DNA from: Halorubrum cibi | GTDB lineage: Archaea > Halobacteriota > Halobacteria > Halobacteriales > Haloferacaceae | Assembly (NCBI RefSeq): GCF_900182635.1 | Contig: NZ_FXTD01000001.1 | Coordinates: 464,270 to 528,269 of the forward strand | Length of the DNA stretch: 64,000 nucleotides | Reading direction: 5' to 3' | Shown here: one piece after another, positions 9,047 through 14,997 of the stretch | How positions within the stretch are numbered: the stretch's first letter is position 1 | Layout of the letters: every line of letters begins with the position of its first letter | Notes under the pieces: generated by a model | The model's database searches: none | Told to the model about the DNA's origin: nothing | Seen by the model: the letters and a program-made list of their open reading frames with translations, nothing else | Translations under genes and position numbers: made by a program

Positions 9047-9507
9047 GACTCCCCTCCCAACGCCGCGGCCAGGTCGATCAGTTGGAGGCTCGCGGTGTCG
9101 GCGATGCGGTAGTGGGTCCACTTCCCGTCCTTCCGCGTGCGGACGATCCCCGCGTCACGGAGCTTCCGGAGGTGGGTGGCCACCGTCGACTGCGGCGCGT
9201 CAAGGACGGCCTCCAGGTCGCAGGCGCAGAGCTCGCCGTCCCGGAGCGCGTGGACGACCGCGAGCCGCTTCTCGTTCGCGAGCGCCTTGAACACCGCCTC
9301 CTCGCTCGCGACCGCCTCCGGGTCGGGTCGGCGATCGTCGATGACCGACCCCGCACAGCAGGCCCTCCCGCTCCCCTCCTCGAGCCGCCCGAGCGTCGCG
9401 GTCGTCGATCCGGTTCCGTCGTCGATCCCGTCTTCGGTTCCGTCGCGTTTGCCGTTGGTCTGATTGGACATGTTCGATGAGTCTTCTCGTTTCGTTCGGT
9501 CGCTCAC
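9043..9507 (-). CDS. ArsR-family metal-sensing repressor
   Basis: A winged-helix transcription regulator of 154 residues, likely repressing its own operon until metal binds. The recognition region reads ALANEKRLAVVHALRDGELC, followed by CDLEAVLDAPQSTVATHLRK and the wing TRKDGKWTHYRI. The helix-3 metal motif ELCACDLE matches the ELCVCDL arsenite/metal site, and a second Cys pair (RACCAG) lies in the N-terminal arm, as in CadC-like sensors. GTG at 9507 is chosen because a strong GGAGG lies about 4 nt upstream and the codon overlaps the stop of the preceding microprotein as GTGA. ATG at 9471 is the alternative. Its stop overlaps the permease start. Confidence 0.88.
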   Translation of the reverse strand: MSDRTKREDSSNMSNQTNGKRDGTEDGIDDGTGSTTATLGRLEEGSGRACCAGSVIDDRRPDPEAVASEEAVFKALANEKRLAVVHALRDGELCACDLEAVLDAPQSTVATHLRKLRDAGIVRTRKDGKWTHYRIADTASLQLIDLAAALGGES

Positions 9508-9608
9508 GCTCCCTCCTCGCCGCTTTCCGGGTCTATCTCCTCGATACACACGTCACAGCAGTCGTCTTCTTTCTCACCGCCGCCGAACAGCCGATCTAGC
9601 ATCGACAT
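9504..9608 (-). CDS. 34-residue Cys-rich acidic microprotein, first gene of the arsR-permease operon
   Basis: A short frame of 34 codons plus stop that begins MSMLDRLFGGG, continues with a charged EKEDD stretch and has a DCCDVCIEEI motif before a Gly/Glu tail. The three cysteines (17, 18 and 21) form a CCxxC pattern suited to binding a soft metal. Its TGA overlaps the ArsR GTG, and the ribosome-binding site of arsR lies in its last codons, so the two would be translationally coupled. A TTAAAT box lies about 18 nt upstream of its ATG, consistent with leaderless transcription. I do not recognise a named family. It could be a metallochaperone or a leader peptide; the coupling and cysteine pattern argue that it is real. 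Confidence 0.6.
   Translation of the reverse strand: MSMLDRLFGGGEKEDDCCDVCIEEIDPESGEEGA
9511..9516 (-). promoter_or_regulatory. Strong Shine-Dalgarno (GGAGG) deciding the arsR start
   Basis: On the minus strand GGAGG lies four to five bases before the GTG at 9507. Most genes in this window have no such site, so its presence inside an operon supports the GTG start and re-initiation after the overlapping microprotein stop. Confidence 0.6.
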
Positions 9609-9776
9609 ACATATTGAGAAAACCCGATTTAACTTTAGTGTTGCGGTCGTTTCGATTCGATGTGGGACTCGCTAGCCGTCCCCTTCACGACCGTTCGAAC
9701 CCAATGGTTTCGCTGAGATCCTGTTTTTAAGATGATCTTCATGTGAAACGGCTGGTCGATGAAAGATGCTTGTGGT
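9609..9776. other. Intergenic segment upstream of the microprotein-arsR operon
   Basis: Relatively AT-rich spacer. On the minus strand it holds the likely promoter of the microprotein operon (TTAAAT near 9630). On the plus strand there is a GTTTTTAAGATG stretch near 9722 with no recognisable gene behind it. I see no clear inverted repeat that would mark the ArsR operator. Confidence 0.4.
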
Positions 9777-10170
9777 ACGGGTGTTTCGTAAGTGATCGAG
9801 GTGAGAAGAAGGGAACAGTTGCTGGGGCGGTGAACTCGACTGGGAAGAATACCGCCAAAGCCCCAGTCGCGAGGACTCGTGCGACTCGCTGTGCTCCTCA
9901 GTCGCTCACTCCGTTCGCTCCTTTCGGTGCTTGCTTCGTCGGACTTCGCCCTCGCGACAGCGAGGCGCTCCGTGCCTCTGGCAGCCGGCGGATCCGCCGC
10001 CGGCGACTGCCCCTTTGAATCCCCCCTGAACCGTACCACAACCGCACCTCACGCCTCCCCAGCCTCGCGGCTCGCGGTTTCACCGCTCGCCGCGTCCCTC
10101 GCGGACTCCTCGTGGCCGCGTCCACGCGGCCACTCGGAGGCGCGCCACCGCACCGCGGATCGCTTGTTCC
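9777..10170. repeat. Dispersed intergenic repeat, copy 1
   Basis: This roughly 390-bp block matches 63586-63905 in the same orientation. It contains perfect 25-bp (9883-9907) and 32-bp (10042-10073) matches to the second copy and begins with a shared ACGGGTGTTTCGT. It includes an extra segment of about 47 bp, missing from copy 2, that can fold into an 8-bp stem (9984-9991 with 9997-10004). It also has a perfect 10-bp-arm palindrome (10112-10121 with 10124-10133). Frames running through it are low-complexity and probably not genes. No transposase, terminal inverted repeat or target duplication is evident. Confidence 0.8.
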
Positions 10171-10286
10171 TTCGTCTGTATCGACCGCGGATGGGTCGAT
10201 GTCCGTCCGTTGACGAGGATCCAATCGAGCCAGACCGACATCAAAGACATCGACTATTCTCGATGAACGTCTCCAGCCGTCGACGA
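10171..10286. other. Spacer between the repeat and the thioesterase gene 3' end
   Basis: About 115 bp without a convincing open frame. It is less GC-rich than coding DNA and lies downstream of the minus-strand thioesterase stop. Nothing further recognised. Confidence 0.4.
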
Positions 10287-10733
10287 CTACTCCTCGTCGG
10301 GCTCCGCCGCGAGCGCGTCGTCGCGCAGTTCCCGGCATCGCTCGCCGTCGACGGTGAGTTCGGGGACGGGCGTCGGCGACCCGTCCGCGTCGACGGCGAC
10401 GAAGACGAAGTACGAGTCCGTCGTCAGCTCACGCTCGCCGGTCCGGGGCGACTCGCGGAACGCCCGGAGCCGGACGCGCACGCTCGTCCGGCCGGCGGCG
10501 TACACGTACGACTCGATCACGCAGGTGTCCCCCTGCGGGATCGGTCGCTTGAAGTCGAGCTCGCTGATCTTCGCGGTGACGCACGTCTCGCCGGCGTGGC
10601 GCATCGCCGACATCGCGCCGATCTCGTCCATCCACTTGACGACGTTGCCCCCGTGGGCCGACGCGTAGTTGTTGGTGTGGGTCGGCTGGACGCGCTGGCG
10701 GTTCTCGATGTAGGTGTCGCTGACGCTCGGCAT
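10287..10733 (-). CDS. Acyl-CoA thioesterase, hotdog fold (YciA-like)
   Basis: A 148-residue single hotdog domain that should hydrolyse acyl-CoA thioesters in the cytoplasm. The characteristic opening NNYASAHGGNVVKWMDEIGA contains the conserved Asn, His-Gly-Gly and the catalytic Asp of the YciA/BACH group. ELDFKRPIPQGD and VRLRAFRE follow as core strands. ATG at 10733 is the only sensible start. It lies 52 bp beyond the duplicated tail of the D-lactate dehydrogenase gene, downstream of it on the same strand. Confidence 0.88.
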   Translation of the reverse strand: MPSVSDTYIENRQRVQPTHTNNYASAHGGNVVKWMDEIGAMSAMRHAGETCVTAKISELDFKRPIPQGDTCVIESYVYAAGRTSVRVRLRAFRESPRTGERELTTDSYFVFVAVDADGSPTPVPELTVDGERCRELRDDALAAEPDEE

Positions 10734-10784
10734 ACCGCGAGGAGGGTCGGGGCATGGAAAGCGTCGTCGCCGGTGAGACGCCTC

Positions 10785-10856
10785 TCAGTCGTCGCCGGCG
10801 GCGGTCGAGTCCGTCGATCCTCAGTCGTCGGCGGCGGCGGTCGCATCCGTCGATCC
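10785..10856 (-). repeat. 36-bp tandem duplication spanning the dld stop codon
   Basis: Two adjacent 36-bp units, 10785-10820 and 10821-10856, match at 33 of 36 positions. The upstream unit is the last twelve codons of the D-lactate dehydrogenase gene including TGA. The second unit lies beyond the stop, in the same frame, and ends in its own TGA. Encoded tails are GSTDATAAADD and GSTDSTAAGDD. Confidence 0.85.
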
Positions 10857-13800
10857 CCCGTCCGCCGGATCGACCAGCGCCTCCGCGATCTTCTCGATCG
10901 GGTGGGGTGGGGTCTCGGCGGCTCCGTCGCGGTCGCCGAGTTGCGAGCGACAGGACGCCCCCGGCGCGGTCGCCGTCTCGCCCGGACTCTCGTCGACCTG
11001 ATCGAACAGGATCCGGCCGATGGCCTTCGAGAGGTCGTAGTGTTCCGACTCGTAGCCGAACGACCCCGCCATGCCGCAACACGAGGAGTCCAGCGGGTCG
11101 ACCGCGTAGCCCGCGCGCCGGAGCACGCCTACCGCGTGGTGGTCCTTGTCCGTCGCCTTCTGGTTACAGTGGCCGTGGTAGGCCAGCGACTCCTCGGGCG
11201 CGTCGAACGCCAGTCGCTCGTCGACCCGGCCGGCGTCGAGGTACTCCGAGACGCCATAGGCGGCCGCCGAGACCGCCCGCACGTCCTCGCCGTCGAGGAG
11301 GTCCAGGTACTCGTCTTGGAACATCACGGCGTCGGAGGGCTCGACGAAGAGGACGGACTCTCCCTCCCGAACGCGAGAGGAGAGGGCCGCGACGTTCGCC
11401 GCCGCGCGCTCGCGAGCCACGTCGAGGAAGCCGGTCGAGAAGGCCGCGCGACCCGACGGTGCGAGGTCATCGGGAACCTCCACGCGGACCCCCGCGGCTT
11501 CCAATACCGCGACGGCCGCCTTCCCGGCCGCCGGATAGCTGTAGTTCGTGTACGTGTCGGGAAAGAGCACGACGGTGTCCTCGGCGTCCGCGGGTGCGAC
11601 GGTCGAGCCGCCCCGTGACGCGAACCACTCCTCGAAGCTCTCGGAGCGGAACGTCGGTAGCTCGCGGTCGGGCGCGATCCCCGCCACTGCGTCCATCACC
11701 CTGCGAGCGCCGGGCAGCTTCGCCGCCGCGTTCGACACCGGCGCGAGCGCGCTCCCGACCGCCGAGAGGCGATCGATGTCGCGAAAGAGCCGCTCGCGGA
11801 GCCCCGACCCCTCCTCCTCGTGGTGTTCGTGTTTCACCTCCGCCTTGAGCTTCGCGAGGTCGACGCCGGTCGGACAGTCGCTCTTGCACCCCTTACACCC
11901 CACACAGAGGTCGAGCACCTCCTCCTGGAAGCGGTCGGAGTGGATCTCCCCCTCGTCGAGGTCGCCGCTGATGGCGGCGCGAAGCATGTTGGCGCGCCCC
12001 CGCGTCGTCTGGATCTCCTCGCCGGAGGCCCGGTAGGTCGGACACATCACGCCCGAGTCGGTCTCGCGGCAGGTGCCACAGCCGTTACACAGTTCCACGA
12101 GGTGCGAGAAGCCGCCCTCGTCGTCGAAATCGAGCGTCGTCCGTGGCTCGATCGACTGGTAGGCCGGCCCGTACCGGAGGTGTTCGCGCATGTCCGTGTC
12201 GGCGGCGGTGTCGGGGTAGCCGCGCTCGGCGGCCGTGTCGCCGTCGACGTAGACGACCTTGCCGGGGTTCAGCCGCCACTCCGGATCGAACGCCGATTTG
12301 AGCTCCTGGAACGCGCCCCAGAGCGCCTCGCCGTACATCTTCGGGTTGAACTCGGTGCGCGCGAGGCCGTCGCCGTGCTCGCCCGAGAACGCGCCGTGGT
12401 GCTCCAAGACGAGGTCGGTGACGTCCTCCGAGATGGAGTGCATCTTCTCGATCCCCTCCTCCTCCTTCAGAGAGAGGATGGGCCGGATGTGGAGGGTGCC
12501 GCTGCCGGCGTGTGCGAAGTACGCCGCCGACGTGTCGTGGGCCTCGAGCACCGCCTCGAACTCGCCGACGTACTCGGCGAGCTCCTCCGGCGGTACCGAC
12601 GCGTCCTCGATGAACGGGTACGGCTTCGGGTCGCCCTCCATGCCCATCAGAAGCGGGATGGCCGCCTTCCGGAGGTTCCAGAGGTCCGCCTGGTCCTCCT
12701 CCGTGTACGCCTCGAGGACGTCGAAGGCGTCGCCCGCCTCGACGAAGTGGTCGTTCGCGTCGGCGACCGCCCCCTCGAAGTCGTCGACCAGCTCGTCGTC
12801 CCACTCCAGCATCAGCGCCGCCGCGGCGCGGTCGGGGATCGGCTCGGCGTACTCCGCGAACTGCGGGGAGCCCGCCGCGAGCCCGAACACCTCGTCGTCC
12901 ATCAGCTCGACCGCGCTCACCGGGAACTCGAGGGCCTCCGGGACCGCCCGCATCGCCGCCGGAAGCGAGTCGAAACAGTACAGCGCCAGCGCCGTCTCCT
13001 CGGGCCGGGTGACGAGCGACACCTCCGCCTCGACGACGACCCCGAGCGTGCCCTCCGCGCCGACGAACAGCTTCGAGAGGTTGATGACCGTTTCCCCGTC
13101 GTCGTTCTCGTAGACGACCTTGTGGAGGTTGTACCCCGACACCGATCGCTTGAGCGTCGGATACCGCTTCTCGATCTCCGCCTCGTTCCCCTCGACGAGT
13201 TCGCGGACCGTCTCGTACAGCGCCGCCTCCCGCTCGCCGCCCTCCTCGCCCGCGACGATCGACTCGTACTCCGGCGAGTCGAGGACGACCTCGCGGGCGT
13301 GGATCAGGGAGCCGTCCGCGAGCACGACGCGCAGCTCCTCAGTGTAGGCGTCGGTGATCCCGTACCGGACCGAGTGCGCGCCGGTGGAGTTGTTGCCGAT
13401 CCCGCCGCCGACCGTCGCCCGCGCCGAGGAGGCCGGGTCGGGCGCGAACTTCAGCCCGTCCTCGGCGAGCCGGTCGTCGAGGTCGTCCTGGACGACTCCC
13501 GGCTCGACCACCGCCCGGCGTTCCTCCGGGCGGACGTCCAGTATCCCGTCCATGTGCCGCGAGAAGTCCAACACGACGCAGCCCGGTCCGACGGTCTGTC
13601 CCGCGAGCGAGGACCCCGCCCCGCGCGGGAGCACGGGCACGTCGTGGTCGGCGGCGACCCGCATCGTCTCCCGGACGTCCGCGACCGATCGCGGGAAGAC
13701 GACGCCCGCCGGCCGCGCCGAGTAGATGCTTCCGTCCGTCGCGTACAGCACCTGCGCGTACTCGTCGAACTCGACCCCGCCCTCGACGCGCTCGCGGAGG

Positions 13801-13910
13801 GCAGACGCGAGCGCCCGGTAGGCGGGCACGTCCGGCCTGTCGTGCCCGAGCGCGGCCGCCGACGGGTCGCCCCCCGCCGGCTCGCTCCCCGATGTGGGGT
13901 CTGTTGCCAT
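10821..13910 (-). CDS. dld: FAD-linked oxidase fused to Fe-S/CCG-domain protein (D-lactate dehydrogenase type)
   Basis: A 1029-residue fusion of a GlcD-like flavoprotein to a GlcF-like iron-sulfur subunit, expected to oxidise a 2-hydroxyacid such as D-lactate and pass electrons to the respiratory chain. The N-terminal FAD-binding half has PVLPRGAGSSLAGQTVGPG and VGGGIGNNSTGAHSVRYG, then an FAD-oxidase C domain with YFAHAGSGTLHIRP. Two 4Fe-4S motifs follow, CNGCGTCRETDSGVMCPTYR and CVGCKGCKSDCPTG. The C-terminal CCG-type region includes YHGHCNQKATDKDHH and SSCCGMAGSFGYE. Substrate choice between lactate and glycolate is not settled by sequence. The gene ends in an unusual duplicated tail. Confidence 0.88.
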   Translation of the reverse strand: MATDPTSGSEPAGGDPSAAALGHDRPDVPAYRALASALRERVEGGVEFDEYAQVLYATDGSIYSARPAGVVFPRSVADVRETMRVAADHDVPVLPRGAGSSLAGQTVGPGCVVLDFSRHMDGILDVRPEERRAVVEPGVVQDDLDDRLAEDGLKFAPDPASSARATVGGGIGNNSTGAHSVRYGITDAYTEELRVVLADGSLIHAREVVLDSPEYESIVAGEEGGEREAALYETVRELVEGNEAEIEKRYPTLKRSVSGYNLHKVVYENDDGETVINLSKLFVGAEGTLGVVVEAEVSLVTRPEETALALYCFDSLPAAMRAVPEALEFPVSAVELMDDEVFGLAAGSPQFAEYAEPIPDRAAAALMLEWDDELVDDFEGAVADANDHFVEAGDAFDVLEAYTEEDQADLWNLRKAAIPLLMGMEGDPKPYPFIEDASVPPEELAEYVGEFEAVLEAHDTSAAYFAHAGSGTLHIRPILSLKEEEGIEKMHSISEDVTDLVLEHHGAFSGEHGDGLARTEFNPKMYGEALWGAFQELKSAFDPEWRLNPGKVVYVDGDTAAERGYPDTAADTDMREHLRYGPAYQSIEPRTTLDFDDEGGFSHLVELCNGCGTCRETDSGVMCPTYRASGEEIQTTRGRANMLRAAISGDLDEGEIHSDRFQEEVLDLCVGCKGCKSDCPTGVDLAKLKAEVKHEHHEEEGSGLRERLFRDIDRLSAVGSALAPVSNAAAKLPGARRVMDAVAGIAPDRELPTFRSESFEEWFASRGGSTVAPADAEDTVVLFPDTYTNYSYPAAGKAAVAVLEAAGVRVEVPDDLAPSGRAAFSTGFLDVARERAAANVAALSSRVREGESVLFVEPSDAVMFQDEYLDLLDGEDVRAVSAAAYGVSEYLDAGRVDERLAFDAPEESLAYHGHCNQKATDKDHHAVGVLRRAGYAVDPLDSSCCGMAGSFGYESEHYDLSKAIGRILFDQVDESPGETATAPGASCRSQLGDRDGAAETPPHPIEKIAEALVDPADGGSTDATAAADD

Positions 13911-13976
13911 ACCGTAACAGGGCGTCGACCGTCGAATAAATCCATCGTTAACGATGATGACGTATCCTCCGGTCCG

Positions 13977-14903
13977 TCAGTCGCGCCCGACCGGGATCCC
14001 GGAGTAGCCGCAGCCGTCACACGAGAGCGTCTCTCGCGCGCCGAACGCGTACGCCGACAGCGGGGTTCCACAGCGCGGACAGGGATCACCGCCGGAGCGG
14101 GGCGGGGCGTACCCGACGTCCGCGACGACGATCCGGACGGCGATCTCGCCCTCGGCCGACTCGTCGACCGCGCCGCCCCAGATCACGTTCGCGTCCGTCC
14201 CGACCCGCTCGCGGACCGCCGCGATGGCGTCGGTCGCGGCGGCGATGCTGGTCTCCGGGTCGACGACCACGTCGACGAGGACGGCGCTCGCACCCGCCGG
14301 ATCGATCCCTGCCGGCAGTCGCCCGAACGCGGCGTCGACCGCGACCGCGGGCGCGTCGTCCACGTCCCCGCGCTGCGCGACGGTTCCGGTTCCCACCGCG
14401 GCGACGCCGGTCGAGAGGGCCGTCCGGGCGTCGGCCAGGTCGAGGTTGACGAACCCGGGGCGTTGTACCGCCTCGAGGAACGTCCGGATCGCCGCCGCCG
14501 GCCCACCGTCCCCCGCGATCAGCGTCGCGTCGGTCCGTCGGCGCACCGCCGCCAGCGACTCCGGGTCGACCCCCGCCGGCGCGACCGCGACGACGAACGC
14601 GTCGAGGTCGGCGAGGCCGGCGAGCGCGTCGAGGACGCGGTCCGTCTCGAGCGGCGGATCCGCGGCGACCAGCACGGCGGCGACGCCGGCGGCGTCGTCG
14701 GGCGCGGAACCGACGGTGTTGCCGCCGGCGTCGTCGCCCTCGCCCGGATCGGCGTCCCGCCCGGCGACGAGTTCGCGAACCGTCGTGACGCGCGCGCCGG
14801 GAAACGCCCCGTTCGGGACGGCGGCGTCGCCGCCGACCCCGCAGACGACCACGGAGCCGTCGAGCGCGTCGGCCCGCCGCCTGAGGTCCTCGCTCGAGAC
14901 CAT
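13977..14903 (-). CDS. Degenerate FtsZ/tubulin-like protein with C-terminal zinc ribbon
   Basis: A 308-residue protein I read as a divergent FtsZ homologue. The N-terminal strand VVVCGVGGDAAVPNG resembles the FtsZ first loop. The tubulin signature GGGTGTG is absent, with AADPPLETD in the matching place. The region around residues 149-175 (RPGFVNLDLADARTALSTGV) closely matches the FtsZ T7 loop and keeps both Asp residues of NLDLAD (153-158). The C-terminal FtsZ-like domain ends GTDANVIWGGAVDESAEGEI. Two CxxC pairs (275/278 and 295/298) then form a zinc ribbon. ATG at 14903 is preferred; the upstream ATG at 14972 adds 23 basic residues unlike the rest. It is divergent from the pilus-type ATPase gene. 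Function unknown. Confidence 0.7.
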   Translation of the reverse strand: MVSSEDLRRRADALDGSVVVCGVGGDAAVPNGAFPGARVTTVRELVAGRDADPGEGDDAGGNTVGSAPDDAAGVAAVLVAADPPLETDRVLDALAGLADLDAFVVAVAPAGVDPESLAAVRRRTDATLIAGDGGPAAAIRTFLEAVQRPGFVNLDLADARTALSTGVAAVGTGTVAQRGDVDDAPAVAVDAAFGRLPAGIDPAGASAVLVDVVVDPETSIAAATDAIAAVRERVGTDANVIWGGAVDESAEGEIAVRIVVADVGYAPPRSGGDPCPRCGTPLSAYAFGARETLSCDGCGYSGIPVGRD

Positions 14904-14997
14904 CCACCGCGCCGGTTTCGCCCCCGACGACAAACCTCTTGGCACTCGAGACGCCCTCGGCTCGGCCGCCATCCACGTTTCAGCATCCCGAAATTAA

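Noticed and set aside
9743..10018. Possible 91-residue gene inside the repeat
   Set aside because: It runs through repeat copy 1 and the frame is not kept in copy 2. Such frames are usual false positives.
9984..10133. Terminal inverted repeats of an insertion sequence
   Set aside because: The palindromes are internal hairpins, not paired ends. No transposase frame is present between them.
14904..14972. Longer start (ATG 14972) for the FtsZ-like gene
   Set aside because: The added 23 residues are basic and proline-rich, unlike the acidic protein. A TTTAAT box 20 nt upstream leaves some doubt.
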